Translations under genes and position numbers: made by a program
Shown here: in pieces, positions 42,172 through 51,086 of the stretch
Position numbering within the stretch: position 1 is the stretch's first letter
How the letters are laid out: each line of letters begins with the position of its first letter
Notes under the pieces: model-generated
What the model was told of the DNA's origin: nothing
The model's database searches: none
The model's input: only the letters and a program-made list of their open reading frames with translations
NCBI RefSeq assembly: GCF_017921815.1
Contig: NZ_JAGEMM010000008.1
Location: 1 to 64,000, forward strand
Direction of reading: 5' to 3'
DNA length: 64,000 nucleotides
Source: Microvirga antarctica
GTDB taxonomy: Bacteria > Pseudomonadota > Alphaproteobacteria > Rhizobiales > Beijerinckiaceae

Positions 42172-43281
42172 TCAGGCGGCTTCACCCTGCAGGTCCGCCG
42201 ACCTTCTCGTCCTAGGCCCCAGCCGGTCTTTCAGCCTCAGGAAAGGTCGCTCAATGAGGTAATAGGAGGCCGTCGCCAAGGCAAACGTACCCAGCAGGGC
42301 GGCGGAATTCTGCAGCCACAGCATCTCGGGAAAGGACTTAGCTGACAATTTGAACATCGGGATATGCCAGAGGTAAAGGCCATAGGAAACCCTGCCAACC
42401 CAGCGCAGCCACTCGCTCTCGAGAAGCAACTTCATTGGCCACGCCGGTCTACAAGCGGCCACGGCAATGTAGAATGCCGACATCGACCCGACCAAACTAT
42501 ATCCCCCCAGATACAGGAAACCGTTGGAGAGGAGATCAAATCGAGCCAACCCGAAAAAAACCACCAGCGCCGCAAACCCCAACCAAGACAGTGGGCCGTT
42601 GACTTGATCAGACCGCGACCAATAGCCTTCGTGCAGCAACCAAGCGGCAAGCGCGCCCCACATAAGGTTGTCGATTCGTAAATCGGTTCGGAAGTATAGA
42701 TCGAGGGAAGGACCTTCTTGCCATAGAATCACCCGCCCAATGGTAGGCCATGCCATCAGGACCCCCATTGCAGCCAAGACCGCCATTTTCCTGAAGCGCG
42801 TCGCGCAGAGACCGACCAATAGAATCGGCCAGATCATATAAAATTGCTCCTCGATCGAGAGCGACCAAAGATGCGTGTACATGACCTGATGCGCGCCAGC
42901 ATTGCCGCCGGAAGCCACAAGCAGCCAGTTAAAATAATAAAGGCCCACCCCTAGAGAATCGGTCAAGGTCGTTGCAAGACGAGCCCCTTCGCCTGTCAGC
43001 GCCGTGTAGCTGACAACAAAAGCAATGACCACTGCAAGCGCCGGAAGAAGACGGCAGGCACGCCTGAGATAAAATCGCCTGAGATCGACCGTTCCCGTCG
43101 CTCTCAACTCTTCGAGAAGAATAGATGTTATCAGAAATCCACTGAGAACAAAGAATAAGTCAACGCCGATATTTCCGCCAGGGAACAATTGCGGATTCGT
43201 ATGACAAAACAGAACTACGAGGAGAGCAATTCCGCGGACGCCGTCAATTGCTTCAACTTTACCAAGAGTGAATGTATCACC
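42172..43281 (-). CDS. Acyltransferase-3 (OafA/YrhL-like) with no evident start codon
   Basis: The frame is open from 43281 (after an in-frame TGA) to 42172, giving up to 369 residues, the normal family length. The N-terminal region reads VEAIDGVRGIALLVVLFCHT, exactly the family hallmark with the catalytic-site histidine, so it must be translated for function. Yet no ATG, GTG or TTG precedes it in frame. The first usable start, TTG 43188, would delete it. About ten hydrophobic helices follow (IGVDLFFVLSGFLI, GRVSYGLYLWHIPMF). These integral membrane enzymes O-acetylate or otherwise acylate surface glycans. It may be a frameshifted gene, or the start may carry a base error. Confidence 0.7.
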   Translation of the reverse strand, partial: GDTFTLGKVEAIDGVRGIALLVVLFCHTNPQLFPGGNIGVDLFFVLSGFLITSILLEELRATGTVDLRRFYLRRACRLLPALAVVIAFVVSYTALTGEGARLATTLTDSLGVGLYYFNWLLVASGGNAGAHQVMYTHLWSLSIEEQFYMIWPILLVGLCATRFRKMAVLAAMGVLMAWPTIGRVILWQEGPSLDLYFRTDLRIDNLMWGALAAWLLHEGYWSRSDQVNGPLSWLGFAALVVFFGLARFDLLSNGFLYLGGYSLVGSMSAFYIAVAACRPAWPMKLLLESEWLRWVGRVSYGLYLWHIPMFKLSAKSFPEMLWLQNSAALLGTFALATASYYLIERPFLRLKDRLGPRTRRSADLQGEAA

Positions 43282-43532
43282 TCATGATCAGATGTGCTCA
43301 CTCTAGAACCCCAAGCATCGAGATCGATATACCGGACAGGCGAAGTGCATCCCTCTGCCACATTATATCGCTTCGTGCAATAGAATAACATTAAGAATGT
43401 TTTCCAGCACGCGGCCGCCGGCAGAAACGCGGCATTCAGCCAGCGTTCTGGTCCAATCAAGCTCGGATCGGCTCTAGCCTGTCCGAATGATTCTGCCGAA
43501 CCGTCTCAGGTGGTGTCCGGTCGACCGCTCGT

Positions 43533-46457
43533 TCAGCTCCGGGGACCGCGGCCCACCAGGCGTTTTCCCATGGTTACGGCCCGCCGAAAGACCTTGCGCG
43601 GGAACGACGCCTTCAGTCTTGCGATTTCATCAAGATAAACGGTGTTGAGTCGCTTGATTTCTTCAGGATAGACGGTGTTGAGCCGTTCAATCTCGGTTGT
43701 GAGTTCCCGGTAGGTCCGGTCGATTTCCGATTGCAGGGCCTGCTGATTTTCGCTCATCCCTTCGATATGAAGCTGCATCTCATCAATCAGAATTTCGTGA
43801 GCCGATTTCTCTGCTTTGGAGACGGTTTCCGTCGGCTTGTCGCGGTTCTGCGCCCGGGCGATCCAGTCGAAATCGAACGATGAAACCGCCGTCCCGGGGC
43901 GCGTGACGAGTCCGCCGATTTCAAGGTAGACGGGCTGGCTCATCTTTTCCCAATTGAGCGACGACCTGAAATAGGCCTGCGCGTTTCGCGACATTGCCGG
44001 GAGTTGGTCGCGCCGCGCGACAAAGGCGTCGATCGCCGCCACAAGCGCTTGGCCGTCGTTGAAATTGACGCAGGTTCCCAGATCCTGTCCAACGACGATG
44101 GATTTCACGAAATCCAGATCGTTGCAAAGGACGGGCAATCCGGCTGCCAGATACTGGGACAGCTTATTGGGTGAGCAGAACCGGTTGTTTGCGGTAACGG
44201 GCTCGTAAGGGACGATGCCGACATCCGCCTCGCGGGCGCCCTGCAGAAGGTCATCCTCTCGAACCGCATCAGGAAAGAAAACGGTCCGATCAAGCAGGCC
44301 CTTGTCCTGAGCCGCCGCCATCAGTGCCGACTTGAAGTCGTTATCCGGCCCCCGAAGCCAGAGTTTTGCGCGCGGGTCTACTTTGTCCCACACGTCGATC
44401 AGCTTGTGGAATCCTCGCGTGGGTGCGAACGCCCCCTGGACTATAAAGATCACATCGTCCCGTTGCGCCTGCTGAACAAGCGCCCCTTCGAGATCAAACG
44501 CACCCGCCTGTTCCAATGGAACGCAATTGGGAAGTGAGCGGAACGGGTATCCGTAATCCCTTTCCATGAGGTTGGCGAGTTGCGGCGACACGGTGATCGG
44601 GAGCGTCACACGCTGGAGCAATCTCTGTTCGAGACCGGCCCAGAATTCCACCTCCCAGTGCCTGAACTCCGCCAATGAAAACGGCCAGTACTCGTGCGCG
44701 TCGTAGACGAGCGGGACATCGAACTCCTCGGCGAGGGCAACGGCCGCTGGAAGGGTGTGAAAATCGACCGCAACGATGAGATCAAACCCGCCGGTTCGCC
44801 GTCCGGCCTCGAGCAGAGCAGAATTGTGGGTCACGAAAAATTGGCAGAACCAGCGAAAGCGTTTGAGGTCATCGTCGGTCGCATCGAGCGCACCGATGGC
44901 ATCAGCAAGAGGCCGCAACGGCAACTGCGCGGAGAGGTAGATTTCCTTCATCGCATCCAGTCCCAGCGAGGCGCTCCCGTCGGGCAGGGTGTCGCGGGCG
45001 ATGAAATTCCAGTGGTTGAGCCCGGCATCGACGCGGACCCGCGTTCTGCGCTCTGACAGCTTCTCGACTGTCGGCGCAGGCCATTCACCGGATTTGAGAT
45101 CGGTCCCAATCTCGCAAACCTCGAAATTCGCCGCGAGGCCATTTGAGAACCAGTCGACGCGCGGATCGAGGGTCGGCTCATGAGCCATCAACATCAATGC
45201 GGTCCGCAGGGCCGGCTTGCTGCCTTGCACCGCCTCGCGGGCGCCGCGTGCCGACCGGGTGCGCAGCAAGCGGTGCGCGACGACCCGGTCGAACTCGTTG
45301 ACAAAATTTTCATAGTGGTAGGCAGGGTTGCAAACGATTTCCTCAAAGGCGCTATCGGCGAATGCCTTCAGGCGCTTGTCGTCGCGCGCGAAGTCAATGG
45401 CTTCAGCCATGTTCGAGAGATCGCGCTTGAGCGGGAAAAAATGGCGGTGAGGAACAAAGATCCCTGAATACTCGCCCTCGAATAGGATTTGGGCTGCCCC
45501 GCACGCGGCTGCTTCGAAGTGCCTTGGCGAAATCTGCGCGTAGTTGACGTTGCCCTCGAACCGATGAAGGTATTCGTCATGAGCCCGCCTGTAGAATTCG
45601 TAGGCGTACCGGTCCGCATCGGGATAGCGTACCTCGTAGCCCCGGCACCAGTCTGCAACCTCGCCAGTGAAATCAAACAGATTCGAGCCCGATTCGACAC
45701 CGAGCACCACTTTGGAGCGCCCGAGGAAATCGAACCACGCCGTGCCGTTGATGCGGTCCTCCCACCGGCTTGAAATGTCCACGGTGAGATCGGGCATCGC
45801 TGCCGTGGCGGCGGACACATCGTAGCCGATGCCGCGCTTCTCATAGCCCAATCGCCCGAACTCGAGCGGCTGGATCGAGCCGCGATAGCTGATGTCGATC
45901 GGCCGCTCGGACATGGGCCTGCGGGTCAGGCCACGGAGCTGGGTGGAGATGTATCCCGTGTAGGCATGAATGAAGTCGACGTCGCCGACGACCTGGCGCG
46001 GATAGACTTTCTCTCGTTCAGAGGGCGGCAGGCATGTAATGACGATATCGAATTTTTTCTCGGCAATGTACGCGGCAAACTGCGCCGTCTCGACATGTTC
46101 ATCCTGCTTCATCAGGATTTTCAGGCCCTCGAAATCCTGAAACGGCCGTTCGAGCACTTGATCGAGCGAAAACAGGTTGGCGGGGGAATACGCGATAGCG
46201 CAGTGGATGATGACCCCGGAATACTGGGCCATATCGACCGTGGACGGCAGCCGAAAGGCAGCGCCTCCACGTCCCGGCCAGAGGTTGAGAATCTCGATGT
46301 CGTATTGACTGAAGCGTTGCCAATTGCCGATATTCTCGAAGATCGTTGGGATCCCCTGCGGATCGTAATAGCACACCATGAGGAACCGCTCACGGTCCGA
46401 ACCCGCGCGTCGGCCGACGATCGGCCGGGGACAAGCCGACTGCATATCAATATCCAC
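43533..46457 (-). CDS. Two-module glycosyltransferase (CgeB-like + GT4) with coiled-coil tail
   Basis: Encodes 974 residues. The CgeB-like module covers about residues 25-400, with DFIHAYTGYI and GVESGSNLFDFTG (about 252-265). The GT4 module covers about 410-830, with VYDAHEYWPFSL and SPNKLSQYLAAGLPVL. Residues 880-955 are coiled-coil, with an 11-residue repeat (IERLNTVYPEE, IKRLNTVYLDE). It is the full-length close paralogue of the truncated gene at the left edge of the window (identity by eye around 70% over the first module) but lies in the opposite orientation. It is probably a surface-glycan assembly enzyme; donors are unknown. Confidence 0.87.
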   Translation of the reverse strand: MDIDMQSACPRPIVGRRAGSDRERFLMVCYYDPQGIPTIFENIGNWQRFSQYDIEILNLWPGRGGAAFRLPSTVDMAQYSGVIIHCAIAYSPANLFSLDQVLERPFQDFEGLKILMKQDEHVETAQFAAYIAEKKFDIVITCLPPSEREKVYPRQVVGDVDFIHAYTGYISTQLRGLTRRPMSERPIDISYRGSIQPLEFGRLGYEKRGIGYDVSAATAAMPDLTVDISSRWEDRINGTAWFDFLGRSKVVLGVESGSNLFDFTGEVADWCRGYEVRYPDADRYAYEFYRRAHDEYLHRFEGNVNYAQISPRHFEAAACGAAQILFEGEYSGIFVPHRHFFPLKRDLSNMAEAIDFARDDKRLKAFADSAFEEIVCNPAYHYENFVNEFDRVVAHRLLRTRSARGAREAVQGSKPALRTALMLMAHEPTLDPRVDWFSNGLAANFEVCEIGTDLKSGEWPAPTVEKLSERRTRVRVDAGLNHWNFIARDTLPDGSASLGLDAMKEIYLSAQLPLRPLADAIGALDATDDDLKRFRWFCQFFVTHNSALLEAGRRTGGFDLIVAVDFHTLPAAVALAEEFDVPLVYDAHEYWPFSLAEFRHWEVEFWAGLEQRLLQRVTLPITVSPQLANLMERDYGYPFRSLPNCVPLEQAGAFDLEGALVQQAQRDDVIFIVQGAFAPTRGFHKLIDVWDKVDPRAKLWLRGPDNDFKSALMAAAQDKGLLDRTVFFPDAVREDDLLQGAREADVGIVPYEPVTANNRFCSPNKLSQYLAAGLPVLCNDLDFVKSIVVGQDLGTCVNFNDGQALVAAIDAFVARRDQLPAMSRNAQAYFRSSLNWEKMSQPVYLEIGGLVTRPGTAVSSFDFDWIARAQNRDKPTETVSKAEKSAHEILIDEMQLHIEGMSENQQALQSEIDRTYRELTTEIERLNTVYPEEIKRLNTVYLDEIARLKASFPRKVFRRAVTMGKRLVGRGPRS

Positions 46458-46819
46458 GCCTTAACCTCCCATACCGGCCAGCAATGTCGGCCATAACGCA
46501 GGCCCATGGCCGCGTCGTCGCAAACACCTTTGGCCCGAGCGCGCTCCGGTCGGAGACACGCATACGCAGATTGCGCGACGAAGACTAGGTCGCTGCTCGC
46601 TGGCAGCAGGTGTCGCAACACTCGACGGCTCGCCATCTTGAACGCAACCGGGCCGATTGGTGATGCATTGATCTCGTCTTCGCAACAAAGTCATTGGCGG
46701 AGATCGCCCTCCGGTTCGCTCACGACCGCCAGGATTTGCTTCGTGCAGGCTTGCCGTTACGGAATGGGGGGACACGACTGATGCGCGCGGGCGCGCCTCA
46801 TTCGACGGCCTGCTCCCCC
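46458..46819. other. Intergenic region between the two right-hand glycosyltransferases
   Basis: About 362 bp. All frames here are shadow-like, and I see no small gene, hairpin terminator or recognisable promoter. The downstream gene must have its own promoter in this stretch, or be read through from the gene at 48514. Confidence 0.4.
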
Positions 46820-48514
46820 TCATTTCGACGCGCGCCTGCCAAGGATCGTTGTTGCGGCACGAACGACGGCCGCTTGGAAGGATCCAGACCAGACATCGCG
46901 CGCGACCTTCAACTCTTCGACGGCGCCACACAGCTTATTGTAGGCATGATTCAATTCAGCTACGTTATTTTTGACTTCGCCAGCTCGATTTTCAAGAAAT
47001 TCGACATAGCGATCGACGTCATCCGGCGGAGCATCAATCGTTTCTGTCCAGAAATCCGCTTCTTCGATTTCGAATTTTAATTTCTCAGCGTCGTATTTCT
47101 GAATCAGGCGAGAAAGCTCATTGCAGAGGCGGCGAGAGGCCTGGACATGAGGCCACAACGAGGGCGCGTATTTGAACGTATCGCGGATCTCCGCCTCCGC
47201 CCAGCGGCACGTCCCGAGATAGGCTTGGCTCGTCCGCGCCTCTCGCCCTGTCACTTCAGACAGGATGCTCTTCCAGTGCGAAACAAAACTATACTGGGTA
47301 TGACGCCGAAAAAAATCACTCCCGATTTTGATGCTTGACGTCGGTCGCTCGCGCAACAGCTTGCGCAGAGGATCCGACGGCTCCGCGTATTGCGGCGCAC
47401 TTGGCTGCTGCGCGACGCGACGCGACGTCATACGTGCGTCGATCAAGCGGCCAATGCTTTCGACGAAGGTCCGATAGCTGAAGCGACCGGACAGCACGAC
47501 ATCGTCGTAGGTCCGCTCCGCCATGGCCGCCAGACTCTCCAGGTCCTCGATCCTGGCAAAGACCTCATCGATATTCGAGAAGTCGGGCTCCAAGGGGATG
47601 TAGTGGCGCTCGGGCTGCACCACGTCGGAATAGCGACCACGGATCAGAACCATCGGAGTTTTCAAGGCGGCACACTCGAAAATCCGCGGCGACACCTGCC
47701 CAATCGAAATCTCACGCTCGCGCGCTTCGATCACAGGCCTGAGTTCCTCGTAGGTCGGTTTCCGCCCTCGTTCGGCAGCCAACGCAACGTAACGCGCGTG
47801 GATCGAGCCGTCGAAGTCGAACACGTTCGATCCGGACTCTGATCCGAGCATCACACGACAGTCTGCGATGAAATCGAACCACGCCTCTCCGTAGATTCTG
47901 CTTCGTTCGTCCATGGCAATGTCGTGGGATATCCCGCGAGCCTCGCAGGCTTGCCGCATGCGATTGCCGACCTCGTATTTGAGAAAGCCGAGCTTGCCGA
48001 ACCTGGCTCCCAGATCGCGCCCTCTGTAGCCAAGTGTGATCGGTCGCTGGCTCAGCGGAAGCAGGCTCCGGTTGGACAGGAGATCTTCGGGAACGTATCC
48101 GGTCAGAACCGTGACAAATGTGACGTTAGGAAATTCAGATCGCGGATAGACATAAGCGATCGAATCCTGCGGCACACATGTCAGAACGTAGTCAAATCCA
48201 ATTCTTTTCAGGGCATCTTTTAGAACATTGGTATCTTCATATTCGTCTTGGACCGCAATGAGCTTCGTCCCGTTGTAGCTTCGCAATGCATCGACGAAGG
48301 TTTCCGACACAAATCCCCTGATGGACAACCTCGCACAGTAGTTTAGAATGACAGCATCATAGCTATCCAAATTATCAGGCGTCATCGCATCATGTGTGAC
48401 GTGCAGATATGCGACATCGGCGTCTAAGTGCCGCCCGAATGCCTCAAGATAATCTAGTGTCGTCTGAACATGTGTGCTCGATGACGTATAGGCAACAAGA
48501 ACTCTCGGTCTCAT
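46820..48514 (-). CDS. CgeB-like glycosyltransferase (single module) with C-terminal helical tail
   Basis: Encodes 564 residues. It carries only the CgeB-like module: QDEYEDTNVLKDAL, TVLTGYVPEDLL, GYRGRDLGARFGKLGFLKYEVG, MLGSESGSNVFDFDG near residue 225, then QVSPRIFECAALKTPMVLIRG. The GT4 module of its relatives is absent. The C-terminal 100 residues are rich in charged heptads (RLIQKYDAEKLKFEIEEADFW), probably coiled-coil. It lies upstream of the gene at 43533 on the same strand with a 362-bp gap. Compared with the module at 5181, motif order and spacing agree well. Confidence 0.85.
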   Translation of the reverse strand: MRPRVLVAYTSSSTHVQTTLDYLEAFGRHLDADVAYLHVTHDAMTPDNLDSYDAVILNYCARLSIRGFVSETFVDALRSYNGTKLIAVQDEYEDTNVLKDALKRIGFDYVLTCVPQDSIAYVYPRSEFPNVTFVTVLTGYVPEDLLSNRSLLPLSQRPITLGYRGRDLGARFGKLGFLKYEVGNRMRQACEARGISHDIAMDERSRIYGEAWFDFIADCRVMLGSESGSNVFDFDGSIHARYVALAAERGRKPTYEELRPVIEAREREISIGQVSPRIFECAALKTPMVLIRGRYSDVVQPERHYIPLEPDFSNIDEVFARIEDLESLAAMAERTYDDVVLSGRFSYRTFVESIGRLIDARMTSRRVAQQPSAPQYAEPSDPLRKLLRERPTSSIKIGSDFFRRHTQYSFVSHWKSILSEVTGREARTSQAYLGTCRWAEAEIRDTFKYAPSLWPHVQASRRLCNELSRLIQKYDAEKLKFEIEEADFWTETIDAPPDDVDRYVEFLENRAGEVKNNVAELNHAYNKLCGAVEELKVARDVWSGSFQAAVVRAATTILGRRASK

Positions 48515-48858
48515 AAATCATCCGGTCAGGCGGGTTTCGCAATCAGCAGGGTGTTAGCATGAAACATGTAACAAACTAAGCACCCGAGACACTGGGGGTG
48601 GCCGCGAGATAAATATACCACACCTGACGAATGACGCTCGGCCACACGGTCGATCTCATTCGCTTCCGCAACCGGTTTGCGCGCGGGGCGGCTGCCTCTT
48701 CCAGCCACGCGGGCCTGTCACCCCGCATCGGTAAGCAACTCGTGACCGGCTCCGCTGTCCGCGAAGGGTGGCCCTGGCGGCGGTGGACCTCTAGACGGGC
48801 GCGATGGCCCGGCTTTGCATTGGGCCCTCCTCCCTCAATCCGTCATGGAGTCGACCCG
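48515..48858. other. Intergenic region between glycan genes and DoxX gene
   Basis: About 344 bp between divergent genes. The part near 48515-48630 is AT-richer and probably carries the promoter of the minus-strand glycosyltransferase. I find no gene or EcfG-type promoter. Confidence 0.4.
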
Positions 48859-49266
48859 ATGAATGCTGCTCACCTGAACATGGTCTGGGCACCGCGCCTG
48901 CTGAGTGTCCTGCGAATCGTCGCAGCCCTGATCTTCATGGCCCATGGCACCCAGAAGCTGATGGGCTTTCCGGCCTCGCTCAGTGGCGGACCGGCGGCGA
49001 TGAGCCTGCCGTGGATCGCTGGGTGGTTCGAGGTGATCGGCGGGGCGATGCTCGTGGTCGGGTTGTTCACGCGGCCCGTGGCCTTCGTGCTGTCCGGCGT
49101 GATGGCATTCGCCTACTGGCTCGCCCACGCACCGCGCAGCCCCTTCCCCGTGCTCAATGGCGGCGATGCGGCAATCCTGTTCTGTTTCGTGTTTCTCTAC
49201 CTGGCCGCAGCCGGCGGCGGGACCTGGAGCCTCGACCGGATGCGCGGCTCGGCCCAGACCGCCTGA
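48859..49266 (+). CDS. DoxX-family membrane protein
   Basis: Encodes 135 residues from ATG 48859 with GGAG upstream; the longer frame from 48631 is not family-like. It has four membrane helices: LLSVLRIVAALIFMAHGTQKLMGF at the start (the DoxX H-G-x-Q-K-L motif), then GWFEVIGGAMLVVGLFTRPVAF and a C-terminal FCFVFLYLAAAGGG. DoxX proteins are inner-membrane proteins linked to redox or thiosulfate chemistry in some species, but the role here is unknown. It is monocistronic and ends at a bidirectional terminator shared with bioY. Confidence 0.9.
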   Translation: MNAAHLNMVWAPRLLSVLRIVAALIFMAHGTQKLMGFPASLSGGPAAMSLPWIAGWFEVIGGAMLVVGLFTRPVAFVLSGVMAFAYWLAHAPRSPFPVLNGGDAAILFCFVFLYLAAAGGGTWSLDRMRGSAQTA

Positions 49267-49289
49267 TCCTGAAAAATGCACCGCCCATG

Positions 49290-49317
49290 AAAAAGCCGCC
49301 CTCGGGCGGCTTTTTTT
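49290..49317. terminator. Bidirectional terminator between doxX-like gene and bioY
   Basis: GCCGCC pairs with GGCGGC around CTCG, with AAAAA on the left and seven T residues on the right. Confidence 0.9.
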
Positions 49318-49340
49318 GATGCCTGGCGGCAGCGCCCTGT

Positions 49341-49961
49341 TCAGGCGGCCTTGCCGCTTCGCCGCGTCACCGACCAGGCGGCCTGCATGAGGGCGACGGC
49401 GAGAGCCGTCTTCACCACGGTGCCGGCAATGAACGGCACGATGCCGACGCTCCAGGCCTTGGCCACGGGCAGAAGCACGCTGAGCCAGCCGAACCCGCAC
49501 AGCAGGATCACCGCGTGGCCGAGCGTCATCATCAGGGCGACGCGCAGGAGCGACCGGTCCCAGCCCCGCTCGGCCATGAAGCCCATCACGAGGGCCGCTG
49601 CCAGAAACCCGACGAGGAAGCCGCCGGTCGGGCCGGCAAAATAAGCAAAGCCGGCGATCATGGGCGGCGTGTTGGCGAAAACCGGCATGCCCATCGCGCC
49701 CTGCAGCAGATAGAGCGCCACCGTCGCGCCGCCGAGACGCCAGCCGTAAGACGCGCCGATCATCAGAACGACCAGCGTCTGCAGGGTCAGCGGCACGTAA
49801 GGGAGAGGCACCTGCACCTTTGCCGAGATCGTCAGCAGGGCCGAGCCCACCACCATCAGGATGGCGGCCCGCAGCGCCATGAAACGGGCATCGGTCCGGC
49901 TGGGCCACAACGAGCCGACGAGGGTGGGAGAAGACGGGAGGGTTGCAGCGCCAGCAGACAT
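49341..49961 (-). CDS. bioY: BioY, biotin-uptake S component
   Basis: Encodes 206 residues from ATG 49961 (GGAG 8 nt upstream); a longer frame from 49991 is less likely. BioY hallmarks are present: VPLPYVPLTLQTLVVLMIGA, GATVALYLLQGAMGMPVFA, and the GPTGGFLVGFLAAA segment in a six-helix protein. It captures biotin in the membrane, either alone or with an ECF module (BioMN), which is not encoded nearby. The N-terminus has a 30-residue cytoplasmic extension. Confidence 0.93.
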   Translation of the reverse strand: MSAGAATLPSSPTLVGSLWPSRTDARFMALRAAILMVVGSALLTISAKVQVPLPYVPLTLQTLVVLMIGASYGWRLGGATVALYLLQGAMGMPVFANTPPMIAGFAYFAGPTGGFLVGFLAAALVMGFMAERGWDRSLLRVALMMTLGHAVILLCGFGWLSVLLPVAKAWSVGIVPFIAGTVVKTALAVALMQAAWSVTRRSGKAA

Positions 49962-50137
49962 GGATGGATCTCCGAATCGCGTATCGGCCATTCACAATGC
50001 GGCCTCGCTAGCCTTATAGGTGCGTCCGGCGGGGGCCTCAAGCCGCAATGCGCCGGGAGCATTCCGGCCCATCTCCCGCGCCGCTCCCCAACCCGGTGCC
50101 CGAATTTCGCCATGCGCGCATCCCAGTCAGGATCCCG

Positions 50138-51049
50138 ATGTCAGACGATCTCCTGTTCGATACCTCCTCGCCTGCCCGCTCGGGCGAATGCGTGCGGCTG
50201 AGCCCGCTCGTGCGCCGGGTCGTGGCCAACAACGCCGGACCGATCACCTTCACGGGCACATGCAGCTACGTGGTCGGGACGGGCCATGTGGCGATCATCG
50301 ATCCCGGTCCCGACTTGCCCGAGCATGTGGATGCGCTCCTTCATGCGGTGCGCGGCGAGACCGTCACGCATATCCTGGTGACCCACACCCACAAGGATCA
50401 TTCGCCGGCCGCCCGCGCCGTGAAGGCCGCCACGGGAGCCACGCTTGTCGGCTGCGGGCTGCATCGCAGCGCCCGCGAGCTGGCCCGCGGCGAGGTCAGT
50501 CGCCTCGAGGCGAGTTCGGACAAGGAATACGCCCCCGACTGGGAGATGCTGGACGGCGAGGCGATTGCCGGGCGCGGCTGGACGCTGGGCGCGCTGGCAA
50601 CGCCGGGCCACATGGCCAACCATCTGGCCTTCACCCTTTCGGAGGAAGCGAGCCTGTTTTCCGGCGATCATGTGATGGCCTGGTCGACCTCGGTGGTGGC
50701 GCCGCCCGACGGATCCATGAGCGACTACATGGCCTCCCTCGACAAGTTGCGCGGGCGCGACGAGACCATCTACTGGCCCGGGCATGGCGGTCCGGTGCGT
50801 GATCCGCAGCGTTTCGTGAGAGCCCTGTCGCACCATCGCAGACAGCGCGAGGTGTCGATTCTCAACCGCCTGGCGGCGGGGGACGTGACGATCCCGGCCA
50901 TTGTGGCGGCGATCTACCAAAGCCTTGCGCCGGCGCTGATCGGTGCTGCCGGCCTGTCGGTCTTCGCCCATCTCGAGGACCTCGTCGCCCGCGGCGCGGT
51001 GGTGACGGACGGGCCGCCCGTGCTGGATGGGCGCTACCGGCTGGCCTGA
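50138..51049 (+). CDS. MBL-fold metallo-hydrolase (LACTB2-like)
   Basis: Encodes 303 residues from ATG 50138 (MSDDLLFDTSS); the longer frame from 50048 is not family-like. The zinc motif is THTHKDHSPAA, followed by GLHRSARELA, TPGHMANHL and FSGDHVMAW, all in the positions expected for a glyoxalase-II/beta-lactamase-like hydrolase. A C-terminal winged-helix-like segment of LACTB2 type follows. It is cytoplasmic and probably acts on a thioester or nucleic-acid-type substrate; the exact reaction is unknown. Confidence 0.9.
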   Translation: MSDDLLFDTSSPARSGECVRLSPLVRRVVANNAGPITFTGTCSYVVGTGHVAIIDPGPDLPEHVDALLHAVRGETVTHILVTHTHKDHSPAARAVKAATGATLVGCGLHRSARELARGEVSRLEASSDKEYAPDWEMLDGEAIAGRGWTLGALATPGHMANHLAFTLSEEASLFSGDHVMAWSTSVVAPPDGSMSDYMASLDKLRGRDETIYWPGHGGPVRDPQRFVRALSHHRRQREVSILNRLAAGDVTIPAIVAAIYQSLAPALIGAAGLSVFAHLEDLVARGAVVTDGPPVLDGRYRLA

Positions 51050-51086
51050 GCAGGCGCTGCCAGACACCGGGCGACGGACCTGATCC

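Noticed and set aside
43215-43460. Minus-strand 81-codon frame upstream of the acyltransferase
   Set aside because: Runs in another frame over the conserved acyltransferase N-terminus and has no recognisable features.
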